NCBI RefSeq assembly: GCF_002846555.1 | Contig: NZ_PJMS01000001.1 | Location: forward strand, 3,782,001-3,846,000 | DNA length: 64,000 nucleotides | Reading direction: 5' to 3' | Source: Aquimarina sp. MAR_2010_214 | GTDB lineage: Bacteria; Bacteroidota; Bacteroidia; Flavobacteriales; Flavobacteriaceae | Shown: positions 55,927 to 64,000 of the stretch, piece after piece | Position numbering within the stretch: position 1 is the stretch's first letter | Layout of the letters: each line of letters opens with the position of its first letter | Made by a program: the position numbers and the translations under genes | The notes under the pieces: generated by a model | Told to the model about the DNA's origin: nothing | Databases searched by the model: none | What the model saw: only the letters and a program-made list of their open reading frames with translations

Positions 55927-56752
55927 TATTTTTTGTGTTTGGTTACTCTTATCAGTTAGTTCTTGTAGCCAAAACTCTGTTTTATACAAAAAGGATTTTA
56001 CAGAAGCAGAGGCTAAAGTCTTTGCTAGACAATTCATACAAGGTCTTGGTCGATATTACTATCAAGGAACACCAGAAGAACATTTTTTAATACATGAAGC
56101 TGTCGCATTAGATTCGACTTTTTCTGATGCACATAGAGAAATGGGAGCTTCTAGAGTAAAAAGAGGGATCAATACTGAAGCTATGAAGAAGTATGCAAAA
56201 GCCGTCAAATATGATGCTGAAGCTTGGCAAGGTTATCGAGGGTATCTATACTTATATTTTTATAGGGATTATGATAATGCCATTAAAGATTTTGATGAAT
56301 TAGATGCGCTTACACCAAATTTTGTAGATTACCCGCAGTCTGAAAATATTGATTTTATGAGAGGTATTGCTTATTTAATGAAAAAGGAATACTCAAAATC
56401 ACAAGAATATTTCAAAAAATTCTTTACTCATGAATTGAAATCTGGTGATCTGAATTATGTTGAGAGTAGAGCTTTTATGTACTACGGAATTACGTATTTT
56501 GAAACTGGAGATTTTGAAAAAGCATTAGAAAAATTCAATTTAGGGATTAAACATAATAAAAATGCAGATCTTTTGTATTGGAAAGTAAAGACACTAATGA
56601 AACTTGAAGCTACTAATTCCTCTGAAATCATAGTACTTCTTGAAGAATCGAAGAAACTTTTAGCCCAAGGATACAATAGCAGAAGACCTTACGTTGAAGA
56701 ATTTTACCAAACCTATGTAGAAGATATTGAAGCTCTGAAAAAGTTTAAATAA
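55898..56752 (+). CDS. TPR-containing lipoprotein
   Basis: The 284-residue protein has a lipobox (SVSSCSQ) and about four TPR-like repeats (FSDAHREMGASRVKRG, DYDNAIKDFDELDALTP, GITYFETGDFEKALEKF). TPRs mediate protein contacts, so it may assist the lipoprotein encoded before it, with which it overlaps by 29 bp. Neither has a clear role in the polyketide pathway. Confidence 0.82.
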   Translation: MEKFKIFYLSIFCVWLLLSVSSCSQNSVLYKKDFTEAEAKVFARQFIQGLGRYYYQGTPEEHFLIHEAVALDSTFSDAHREMGASRVKRGINTEAMKKYAKAVKYDAEAWQGYRGYLYLYFYRDYDNAIKDFDELDALTPNFVDYPQSENIDFMRGIAYLMKKEYSKSQEYFKKFFTHELKSGDLNYVESRAFMYYGITYFETGDFEKALEKFNLGIKHNKNADLLYWKVKTLMKLEATNSSEIIVLLEESKKLLAQGYNSRRPYVEEFYQTYVEDIEALKKFK

Positions 56753-56782
56753 AACAATACGATAATTACTGAAATTTAGCGT

Positions 56783-57574
56783 GTGAATAAAGATTTTATC
56801 AATAAAAATGAGTGGACACTGATTCTAGGTGGTAGTAGTGGACTAGGTTTAGCCTCTGCCAAAAAACTAGCTTTACATGGGATGAATATCATCATTGTGC
56901 ATCGCAATCGTAAAAGTGAAATGAATCAAATTGAAGCTGAATTTGCAACAATTAGAGAAACAGGAGTTGATTTTATTTCGTTTAATATCGATCTTTTGAA
57001 ACCAGAAAAACGAATAGAAGTCATTACCGAAATAAAGAATACGATCGATGAAGGGCGCATAAAAACAGTAGTACACAGTGTTGCAAAAGGAAATCTAAAG
57101 CCTATGGTAGATACTACACACGTATTGAAGAATGATGATTTTCATTTGACAATTGATGCTATGGCAATTAGTCTTTATGATTGGGTTACATCGATTTTTA
57201 AAGCTACATTGTTTGCAGAGGATACAAGAATTATTTCTTTTACCAGTGAAGGAAATACCAAGGCTTGGAAAAATTATGCAGCTGTTTCCGCAGCTAAAGT
57301 AGCTCTCGAAGCGATTACCAGAAGTATAGCATTAGAGTTTGCTCCCTATGGCATTAAAGCGAATTGCCTGCAGCCTGGAGCAGTCGATACCCAGTCTTTA
57401 CGAATGATACCCGGTCATGAGCAGATAATAGCACATAGCCAGCAGCGTAATCCGTTTAATCGAATTACGACACCAGAAGATGTGGCTAATGTGGTATATC
57501 TGTTATGTAAAGATGAAGCTTCCTGGATCAATGGTTGTATCATACCTGTGAATGGGGGTGAACATTTAAACTAA
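56783..57574 (+). CDS. FabL-like enoyl-ACP reductase (SDR family)
   Basis: The 263-residue SDR starts at GTG. It has the cofactor motif GGSSGLGLASA and a catalytic Tyr165-x6-Lys172 (YAAVSAAK). This Y-x6-K spacing marks enoyl-ACP reductases (FabI, FabL), whereas ketoreductases have Y-x3-K. The C-terminal half (ALEAITRSIALEF, GAVDT, NGGEHL) is much like Bacillus FabL. It would reduce the enoyl bond in the chain built by the nearby ketosynthase and dehydratase. A ketoreductase role is less likely but not excluded. Confidence 0.85.
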   Translation: MNKDFINKNEWTLILGGSSGLGLASAKKLALHGMNIIIVHRNRKSEMNQIEAEFATIRETGVDFISFNIDLLKPEKRIEVITEIKNTIDEGRIKTVVHSVAKGNLKPMVDTTHVLKNDDFHLTIDAMAISLYDWVTSIFKATLFAEDTRIISFTSEGNTKAWKNYAAVSAAKVALEAITRSIALEFAPYGIKANCLQPGAVDTQSLRMIPGHEQIIAHSQQRNPFNRITTPEDVANVVYLLCKDEASWINGCIIPVNGGEHLN

Positions 57575-57587
57575 TATAGAACTGAAT

Positions 57588-58070
57588 ATGAAAAATATGT
57601 TAATTCTGTGTCTTCCAATTATGCTTTACATCCTGTCTTGTAAAGAAGATGGCAATAGTACGGGAGATATGGTTACCGGTGCAGATAATAATAAAGCAGA
57701 GATTATCAGTGTCGAAGTAACAGGAGAAGAAGGTAAGTATTCCTTCAGTGTTGGTATCAAAAGTCCGGATACGGGATGCAATCAATATGCAAATTGGTGG
57801 GAAGTTATTTCTGAAGATGGAGAATTGCTTTACAGAAGAATTTTAGGGCATAGCCATGTGAGTGAACAGCCTTTTGTGCGATCAGGTGGTCCAGTTCCTA
57901 TTAAAAAAGATCAAATAGTGTATGTACGTGCACATATGAACACAAGTAAATATGGTAATAAGGTGTTTAAAGGTAATGTGAGTGAAGGGTTTGTAGAAAA
58001 CGTCTTAGATAGTGAATTTGCTAATGATTTAGAAATAAAACAACCGCTTCCAGATGGATGCGCATTTTAA
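57588..58070 (+). CDS. Unknown lipoprotein within the biosynthetic cluster
   Basis: The 160-residue protein has a lipobox (LYILSCKE) and one compact domain with TGCNQYANWWEVISEDG and RAHMNTSKYG, rich in aromatic and Gly residues. It ends PLPDGCAF; the two Cys (in TGC and DGC) may pair. The pattern looks like a conserved flavobacterial lipoprotein, but I know no function. It is 13 bp after the reductase and 12 bp before the dehydratase, so it is part of the operon and may bind or carry the lipid product. Confidence 0.75.
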   Translation: MKNMLILCLPIMLYILSCKEDGNSTGDMVTGADNNKAEIISVEVTGEEGKYSFSVGIKSPDTGCNQYANWWEVISEDGELLYRRILGHSHVSEQPFVRSGGPVPIKKDQIVYVRAHMNTSKYGNKVFKGNVSEGFVENVLDSEFANDLEIKQPLPDGCAF

Positions 58071-58082
58071 ACTCGTTTAATT

Positions 58083-58520
58083 TTGGTTATAGAAGATATT
58101 ATACAAGAACTGCCCTATAGCAAACCCTTTTTGTTTGTAGATGAAATTATGGAGATTGATGATGATCATATCAAAGGAAACTATACGTTTCTGCAAGATG
58201 AATATTTTTACGCAGGACATTTTAAAGACAACCCTGTTACTCCAGGAGTGATCCTTACCGAATGTATGGCGCAAATCGGGATGGCATGTTTTGGGATTTA
58301 TCTTTTAAAAGGAGAATGGAATCAAGCTGATTTTGGAGTAGCAATGACTAGTAGTGATATTAATTTTTATCAACCCGTTTATCCTAAAGAGAAAGTGACC
58401 GTAATAGCTAATAAAGAATATTTTAGATTTAGTAAGTTAAAATGTAAGGTGGTGATGTATAATTCTAAAGATGTGTTGGTTGCTAAAGGTATCGTGGCAG
58501 GAGTGGCATTTAAAAAATAA
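58083..58520 (+). CDS. Hotdog-fold 3-hydroxyacyl-ACP dehydratase (FabZ/FabA-like)
   Basis: The 145-residue protein has the FabZ active-site layout: His46 in AGHFKDNPVTPGV and Glu60 in ILTECMAQ. It starts at TTG (58083); no ATG is nearby. It removes water from a beta-hydroxyacyl chain on ACP. In this cluster it would act between a ketoreductase and the FabL-like enzyme. Confidence 0.92.
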   Translation: MVIEDIIQELPYSKPFLFVDEIMEIDDDHIKGNYTFLQDEYFYAGHFKDNPVTPGVILTECMAQIGMACFGIYLLKGEWNQADFGVAMTSSDINFYQPVYPKEKVTVIANKEYFRFSKLKCKVVMYNSKDVLVAKGIVAGVAFKK

Positions 58521-58529
58521 AATAAAGAA

Positions 58530-59429
58530 ATGAGTATAGGGTATTCATTAGTGAAATTAGTTCTTAGGCTGAAAGGAGAAAAGAAATCCTGGTCTCAAAC
58601 TCCTATTGATTATCGCAAAAAAAGAAAACAAGACGTACATACTCCTAATACAAAGCTTTTGTTAGGTAGTACGTTTGAAACCAAAGAGATATGTAATAGT
58701 AGAGTAACTAGTATTGTTCCAAGAGAAGCCAATACAGATGTATTATTATTGTATTGTCATGGTGGTGCTTTTGTTTATGGTCCGACTCGTGAAAACTGGA
58801 TAGCAATCGCTAAAATCGCAAAACAAGCACATTCTAGTGCATGGATGGTAGATTATCCAAAAGCGCCGGAAAACACTATTAAAACGATAACAGAAAGCGT
58901 GTATCAGGTATATCTGGAAGCAGCGAAAGCATACGATCCTTCTAGAATTATTTTAATAGGTGATTCTGTAGGGGGAAATTTGATTATGACTCTTACACAG
59001 CGATTACTAAAAGAAGAGTATAAGCTTCCGAATAGGTTAATAGCAATTACACCAATAGTGGATGCCAGCTTAACAAACCCAAAAATTAAGGAAATTGATT
59101 TGATAGATCCGATTCTTAGTGTGAAAGGAGTGAAATCTGCAAAGAAGATGTGTGCAGGTCAATCTTCGCTAAAAGATCGGATGATTTCCCCTGTGTACGG
59201 CGGTTTTGATAATTTTCCACCAGTACACCTGTTTACTGCTACAAACGACATATGCTCTCCTGATCAAGAGATTTTAATAGATAAAATAAAAGAGGCACAA
59301 GGCTTAATAGAAGTTATTAAAGGAAAAGGAATGCCGCATATATGGCCAATATTACCGATACTATCTGAAGCTAAAATTGCTATAAATAAAATAGTATCGA
59401 TTATTAACTCAGCTATAAATAATGAATAG
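58530..59429 (+). CDS. Alpha/beta hydrolase (HSL/acetyl-esterase type)
   Basis: The 299-residue protein has the HSL-family oxyanion motif YCHGGAF (HGG at 77-79) and the nucleophile Ser146 in GDSVGGN, with a later Asp region (TATNDICSPDQE) and His in GMPHIWP. It may act as thioesterase, transferring or releasing the acyl chain, or as an esterase trimming the product; context only. It overlaps the ketosynthase gene by 8 bp. Confidence 0.9.
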   Translation: MSIGYSLVKLVLRLKGEKKSWSQTPIDYRKKRKQDVHTPNTKLLLGSTFETKEICNSRVTSIVPREANTDVLLLYCHGGAFVYGPTRENWIAIAKIAKQAHSSAWMVDYPKAPENTIKTITESVYQVYLEAAKAYDPSRIILIGDSVGGNLIMTLTQRLLKEEYKLPNRLIAITPIVDASLTNPKIKEIDLIDPILSVKGVKSAKKMCAGQSSLKDRMISPVYGGFDNFPPVHLFTATNDICSPDQEILIDKIKEAQGLIEVIKGKGMPHIWPILPILSEAKIAINKIVSIINSAINNE

Positions 59430-60696
59430 AAGGCGTGTAGTTATAACAGGTTTAGGTGTAGTTGCTCCAAACGGAACGAGCGTTTCAGAATTTAAAAAAC
59501 ATGTTCGTGATGGAGTAAGCGGTATACACTATATAGATAATTTAAATCATCTTAAGTTTTCATGTCAAATAGCTGGTTTACCGATATATAACAATGATTA
59601 CTTAAATAATTACTTTAATTCAATTCAATTACATGGATTGAATGCTTCTGGTATGGAATACGGAGTTATTGCTGGCATGGATGCTTGGAAAGATTCCAAG
59701 TTACCTATCAATGATTCTGAAACACCTCTTTGGGATGTCGGGGTTATTTTTGGAACGGGAATATTAGGCGTAGATAAATTTCGAGAAGCCATTTATAAAG
59801 TAGATGAAGGTAAAGTAAGAAGATTGGGTAGCACTACAGTTACTCAAACTATGGCCAGTGGTATTAGTGCTTTTTTAGGAGGTATGTTAGGATGCGGAAA
59901 TGTGGTTACCACTAATTCTTCGGCTTGTAGTACAGGAACTGAAGCTATTTTGATGGCTTATGACCGAATATGCGATGGTAAAGCAGAAATTATTCTGGCT
60001 GGTAGTACAAATGATAGTGGTCCTTATGTATGGGGAGGCTTTGATGCTATGCGTATTTTGCCGTATAAGTATAATGATAACCCAACTGAAGCTTCACGGC
60101 CTATGAGTGCTACAGCTAGCGGTTTTGTTCCAGGGAGTGGAGCAGGGGCTTTGGTTATCGAAAGTCTGGATAGTGCCCAAAAAAGAGGAGCTACAATCTA
60201 TGCAGAAATTTTGGGTGGACATGTAAATAGCGGCGGGCAACGTAAAGGAGGAAGTATGACAGCTCCAAATAGCGAAGCAGTACAACATTGTATTCGTAAA
60301 GCAGTAACCAATGCAGAAATTGATCCGGGAGAAATCGATGCCATCAATGGTCACTTAACCGCCACAACAATGGATAGCATCGAAATACAAAATTGGAGTA
60401 TTGCCTTAGGGCGAAAAGGGCAGGATTTCCCGTACATCAATTCACTTAAAAGTATGGTGGGACATTGCCTTGCGGCTTCTGGTAGTATAGAAAGCGTAGC
60501 AACTGTATTACAATTGAAAGAAGATTTCATCTTTGGGAATATAAATTGTGAAGATTTACACCCCGAAATTGAAAATATGGTATCCAGAGATCGAATTCCT
60601 ACCAAAACCTTTGACTATTCTCCTAAAATTATAGCAAAAGCTAGTTTTGGGTTTGGAGATGTAAACGCTTGCGTTATCTTTAAGAAATACTCATAA
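59422..60696 (+). CDS. Beta-ketoacyl-ACP synthase (KAS II type)
   Basis: The 424-residue condensing enzyme has the triad Cys169 (SSACSTGTEA), His311 (INGHLTATT) and His348 (MVGHCLAASG), and begins RRVVITGLGVVAPNG. It carries out decarboxylative condensation on malonyl-ACP. All three catalytic residues are present, so it is not a chain-length factor. Clustered with its own ACP and PPTase, it is a dedicated enzyme rather than the housekeeping FabF. Confidence 0.94.
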   Translation: MNRRRVVITGLGVVAPNGTSVSEFKKHVRDGVSGIHYIDNLNHLKFSCQIAGLPIYNNDYLNNYFNSIQLHGLNASGMEYGVIAGMDAWKDSKLPINDSETPLWDVGVIFGTGILGVDKFREAIYKVDEGKVRRLGSTTVTQTMASGISAFLGGMLGCGNVVTTNSSACSTGTEAILMAYDRICDGKAEIILAGSTNDSGPYVWGGFDAMRILPYKYNDNPTEASRPMSATASGFVPGSGAGALVIESLDSAQKRGATIYAEILGGHVNSGGQRKGGSMTAPNSEAVQHCIRKAVTNAEIDPGEIDAINGHLTATTMDSIEIQNWSIALGRKGQDFPYINSLKSMVGHCLAASGSIESVATVLQLKEDFIFGNINCEDLHPEIENMVSRDRIPTKTFDYSPKIIAKASFGFGDVNACVIFKKYS

Positions 60697-60733
60697 AATA
60701 GTACTAAATATAAGTATCAACTCAAATTATATT

Positions 60734-60988
60734 ATGACAAAAGAAGAATTACTTTCTAAATTAAAAACAATTATTACTCCGTATGTGCAAAATGAAAAAG
60801 GACTTAATACCCTTACCGAAAACACTGATTTTATAAAAGATCTGGAAATTAATTCTGCCAACCTGGTAGATGTAGTACTTGATGTAGAAGACGAATTTGA
60901 TATTGAGATTGATAATGATTCGATGGAGAAGATGTTAACCATTAAGGCTTCAATAGCTGTGATAGAAGATAAATTAGCTTCCAAATGA
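60734..60988 (+). CDS. Dedicated acyl carrier protein
   Basis: The 84-residue acidic four-helix protein carries the probable phosphopantetheine Ser41 in LEINSANLVDVV. The usual DSL motif is replaced by NSA, as in many specialised ACPs. The rest (VEDEFDIEIDND) is typical. It follows the ketosynthase and overlaps the PPTase by 4 bp, so it is most likely its substrate. Confidence 0.92.
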   Translation: MTKEELLSKLKTIITPYVQNEKGLNTLTENTDFIKDLEINSANLVDVVLDVEDEFDIEIDNDSMEKMLTIKASIAVIEDKLASK

Positions 60989-61530
60989 TTGGTAATGATA
61001 TTGTAGACCTTCAATTGGCCAATCATCAGAGTAATTGGCAGAGGAGAGGTTGGTTGCAAAAAATATTTACCAAAACAGAACTACAATATATTTATACTTC
61101 AGAAAATATAGAATTACAAATCTGGAAGTTTTGGAGTATGAAAGAGGCGGCATATAAAGCTCATCAGAGGCGATTTAACTTTTTTCCGAAGTACAATCCC
61201 AAAAGTTATCAATGTACGCTAAATGGCGCTGTAAATGTAGATAACGATGTCTACAAAACGATTACACTTAGCCAAGATGAATATGTGTATAGTATTGCAA
61301 GGATATCATCTGATAAAGGATATTACTCTTCAGTATATGATAAAAAAGTAGATGTACATTCTAAACTAAAAGAAATCATCACTAAAAAACTTAATATATC
61401 TTCACCATTGATTTACTTTAGAAAGAATAGTAGGGGAGTCCCGATAATAAATATTGATGAACATTCCTTAGAATTACCTATATCCATTACTCATCATGGT
61501 CAATATTCAGCATGTGTAGTCACTTTTTAA
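60985..61530 (+). CDS. 4'-phosphopantetheinyl transferase
   Basis: The 181-residue enzyme has the two PPTase motifs GNDIVDL (3-9) and WSMKEAAYK (50-58, with catalytic Glu54 and Lys58). Length and layout fit the AcpS-like single-domain class with an extended C-terminus. It would activate the ACP with which it shares a 4-bp overlap. It closes the biosynthetic cluster. Confidence 0.93.
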   Translation: MIGNDIVDLQLANHQSNWQRRGWLQKIFTKTELQYIYTSENIELQIWKFWSMKEAAYKAHQRRFNFFPKYNPKSYQCTLNGAVNVDNDVYKTITLSQDEYVYSIARISSDKGYYSSVYDKKVDVHSKLKEIITKKLNISSPLIYFRKNSRGVPIINIDEHSLELPISITHHGQYSACVVTF

Positions 61531-61595
61531 TAATTTGCCGCTTAGTTCATTAGAGTTTTATAAACATTTTAAGAAATTCTTAGGTACTGTTTCCC

Positions 61596-61603
61596 TATTT
61601 TTG
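61596..61603 (+). promoter_or_regulatory. -7 box for the M16 peptidase gene
   Basis: TATTTTTG fits TAnnTTTG, 42 bases before the ATG, within the small inverted repeat TTCCC...GGGAA. Confidence 0.45.
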
Positions 61604-61645
61604 GGAATCAACTAAGCAATTCATTAATCAAAATATCCTTTCACA

Positions 61646-64000
61646 ATGTCATTTTGTACAAAAGCACTAACTTTAATTGCCGTATTTGGAATGTTATATT
61701 CTTGTTCTAATTCAGAACAAAAAGTTACTAAAGAAGAAATATCTGATACTTCTCCAGAATTTAAAATCGATTATGAAAAATTCACATTAGATAATGGTCT
61801 AGAAGTCATTCTACATAAAGATGATAGTGATCCTATTGTGGCAGTAGCAACTATGATGCACGTAGGATCTAATAGAGAAAAACCGGGTAAAACAGGTTTT
61901 GCACATTTCTTTGAACATATGTCTTTTAATGATTCAGAAAACACCCCTGTTGGCGCTAACCGAAAATTAATACCAGAATGGGGAGGAACAAGAAATGGTG
62001 GTACCTGGAATGATGGAACCGTATATTATGAAGTTGTACCAAAGGATGCTTTCGAAAAAATCCTGTGGATAGATTCTGATCGCTTTGGATATATGATCAA
62101 TACGGTTACTGAAGCAGCTCTAGAAAGAGAGAAACAAGTCGTTAAAAATGAAAAAAGACAACGAGTTGATAATGCTCCTTATGGATATACCGATGAAATT
62201 ATTCGTAAAAACCTATATCCAGAAGGACATCCTTATAGTTGGACAGTCATTGGATCACTTCCAGATCTGCAATCAGCAACTCTAGATGACGTAAAAGAAT
62301 TTTATAATCAATTCTATGGGGCTAGTAATGGTTCATTAGTAATAGCAGGAGATATTGATATTGATAAGACCAAAGAATTGGTTAAAAAATGGTTTGGAGA
62401 AATTAGAAAAGGATCAGATGTTAAACCTTTAGAACCAATGCCTGTTACTCTAGAAAGTAGTAAATCTTTATATTTTGAAGATAACTTTGCAAAGCTTCCA
62501 GAACTTAGAATGATATATCCTACAGTAGAAGAGTATCATAAAGATACATATGCTTTGGGTATTTTGGGTAAATTATTAAGCGGAAGTAAAAAATCACCTT
62601 TATATAAGATTCTTGTTGAAGAAAAGAAACTGGCACCTAATCCTCGAAGTTTTCAGAGATCTAGCGAGATTGCCGGTGAGTTTTCATTCATAGTACGAGC
62701 AAACGCTGAGACAGATTTAGATAGTGTTAAAACAGCTATAAACAATGGATTGCGACGTTTTGAAAAAGAAGGATTTACTGATAATGAACTCAAAAGGATC
62801 AAAGCCGAGCTCGAAACTCAATTATATAAAGGATTTAGCACCGTACTTAATAAAGCATTTCAATTGGTTCAGGATAATGAATTTAAAGGAGATCCTGGTT
62901 ATATTTCAGAAACTGCCAAATTAACGAATGCGGTTACTCGTGATGATATCATGCGAGTCTATACCAAATATATCAAAGATAAAAACTATGTTATGACCAG
63001 CGTAGTACCAAAAAATCAATTAAACCTTGCTGTCACAGATGCTCAAGAAGCTAAAGTATGGGTAGAGGAAGTGAAACAAGATGTTGCCAGTGAAGAAGTA
63101 GAACAAGGAGAAGAAGCAGTATATGAAAAAACACCGTCTTTACATGATAGAAGTGAGCCTGATTTTGGAGAATTACCATTGTTTAAATCTCCAGAAGTAT
63201 GGACAGGAGAATTATCAAACGGAATGAAGCTGTACGGTATAGAAAATAACGAGTTGCCACTAGTTAGTTTCGATATTATAATTCCGGGTGGACATTTATT
63301 AGACCCAATAGAGAAATCAGGAATGTCTAGTTTTATGACTAGTATGATGATGGAAGGTACAGCTACAAAAACTTCGGCAGAGTTAGAAGAAGCTATTGGA
63401 TTATTAGGGGCATCAATCAATATTACTAGCGGAACAGAAGAAATACGTTTGAAGGCCTCTTGTTTAGCTAAAAACTTTGAAGAGACTATAGGGTTGATCG
63501 AAGAGATATTATTACAACCACGGTGGGATGAGAAAGAGTATACTCGTTTAAAACAAGCCTTACAGACTAATTTAAAAGGTAGAGAAGCTAGTCCGCAAGC
63601 TATTGCTTCGATTAATTTTAATAAATTATTATATGGAAGTCAGAATATTTTAGGACTCCCAAATTCTGGAACATTAGAAACCACAGAGAATATTTCTTTG
63701 GATGATATTAAAACTCATTACAAAAATCTATCGCCTCAAAATGCAACTTTTCATATTGCAGGAAATATAAATAAGAGTAGAGTAAAAGAAACATTATCAT
63801 CGCTTGCTTCTAGCTGGAATACTGAAAGTGTAGTAATTCCCAAAATAGAAATCTCAGAAAAAGATCAAGCCGGTCATTTGTACTTTATAGATGTACCAGA
63901 ATCTAAACAATCAGTTATATTTATTGGCAAATTAGCATTATCAGCAACAAACCCTGAGTTTAATAATCTAGATTATGCCAACGAAATTTTAGGAGGTGGG
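61646..64000 (+). CDS. M16-family zinc metallopeptidase lipoprotein (3' partial)
   Basis: The frame runs open for 785 codons from ATG 61646 to the window edge. It has a lipobox (MLYSCSN, Cys20) and a first M16 domain with the inverted zinc motif HFFEH (His87, Glu90, His91) and the later Glu in EREKQVVKNEK. A second M16-like domain follows after a Glu-rich linker near 475-495. Such two-domain pitrilysin-like enzymes degrade peptides in the periplasm, where the second half is usually inactive. Its C-terminus lies outside. Confidence 0.93.
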   Translation, partial: MSFCTKALTLIAVFGMLYSCSNSEQKVTKEEISDTSPEFKIDYEKFTLDNGLEVILHKDDSDPIVAVATMMHVGSNREKPGKTGFAHFFEHMSFNDSENTPVGANRKLIPEWGGTRNGGTWNDGTVYYEVVPKDAFEKILWIDSDRFGYMINTVTEAALEREKQVVKNEKRQRVDNAPYGYTDEIIRKNLYPEGHPYSWTVIGSLPDLQSATLDDVKEFYNQFYGASNGSLVIAGDIDIDKTKELVKKWFGEIRKGSDVKPLEPMPVTLESSKSLYFEDNFAKLPELRMIYPTVEEYHKDTYALGILGKLLSGSKKSPLYKILVEEKKLAPNPRSFQRSSEIAGEFSFIVRANAETDLDSVKTAINNGLRRFEKEGFTDNELKRIKAELETQLYKGFSTVLNKAFQLVQDNEFKGDPGYISETAKLTNAVTRDDIMRVYTKYIKDKNYVMTSVVPKNQLNLAVTDAQEAKVWVEEVKQDVASEEVEQGEEAVYEKTPSLHDRSEPDFGELPLFKSPEVWTGELSNGMKLYGIENNELPLVSFDIIIPGGHLLDPIEKSGMSSFMTSMMMEGTATKTSAELEEAIGLLGASINITSGTEEIRLKASCLAKNFEETIGLIEEILLQPRWDEKEYTRLKQALQTNLKGREASPQAIASINFNKLLYGSQNILGLPNSGTLETTENISLDDIKTHYKNLSPQNATFHIAGNINKSRVKETLSSLASSWNTESVVIPKIEISEKDQAGHLYFIDVPESKQSVIFIGKLALSATNPEFNNLDYANEILGGG

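Noticed and set aside
63043..63420. 125-codon minus-strand frame near the right edge
   Set aside because: It is antisense to the M16 peptidase gene, which is well supported by its zinc motif and continuous frame.

Overview
The window is AT-rich chromosomal DNA of a marine-type Bacteroidetes, most likely a flavobacterium. The signs are LytTR two-component pairs, TonB-dependent and OMP_b-brl_3 receptors, many Cys-lipoproteins, DUF5916, almost no Shine-Dalgarno sites, and -7 boxes of the TAnnTTTG type. No rRNA, tRNA, CRISPR array, insertion sequence or phage gene is visible.

Layout. 1-1661: end of a CusB-like metal-efflux adaptor. 1706-8228 and 21726-28377: two copies of one block, in which a divergent LytTR regulator and LytS-type kinase face an ABC ATPase and a huge permease fused to an M1 aminopeptidase. 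8482-13995: RNA-handling genes (two DEAD-box helicases, a cold-shock protein, an SF2 helicase, rlmF). 14014-16420: a Crp/Fnr regulator facing an HD hydrolase and an MFS pump. 16425-21686: a 7TM kinase and regulator pair facing a TonB-type receptor, then a dead PD40 gene. 28759-32501: a patatin lipase with three unknown envelope genes. 32824-43851: oligopeptidase B, an AraC regulator, an S41 protease, another LytTR pair, DUF5916 and outer-membrane phospholipase A. 44059-50406: antiporter, WYL regulator, ABM protein, M48 protease, MFS, lipocalin and OmpA.

50472-61530 is the most interesting part. An FAD oxidoreductase, a methyltransferase and a type III polyketide synthase (the trio expected for methylated, oxidised phenolic lipids) share a locus with a private fatty-acid-type module: FabL-like reductase, FabZ-like dehydratase, alpha/beta hydrolase, ketosynthase, ACP and phosphopantetheinyl transferase. 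I infer that the module builds an acyl starter for the type III enzyme.

Between the two halves lies a compact array of four small genes punctuated by five copies of a 20-bp direct repeat (53456-54738). Four of the copies carry the start codon of the next gene, and two carry the stop codon of the gene before. It looks like a cassette array of a kind I do not recognise, and it is my main candidate for an undescribed system. The window ends inside a large M16 metalloprotease gene (61646-64000).
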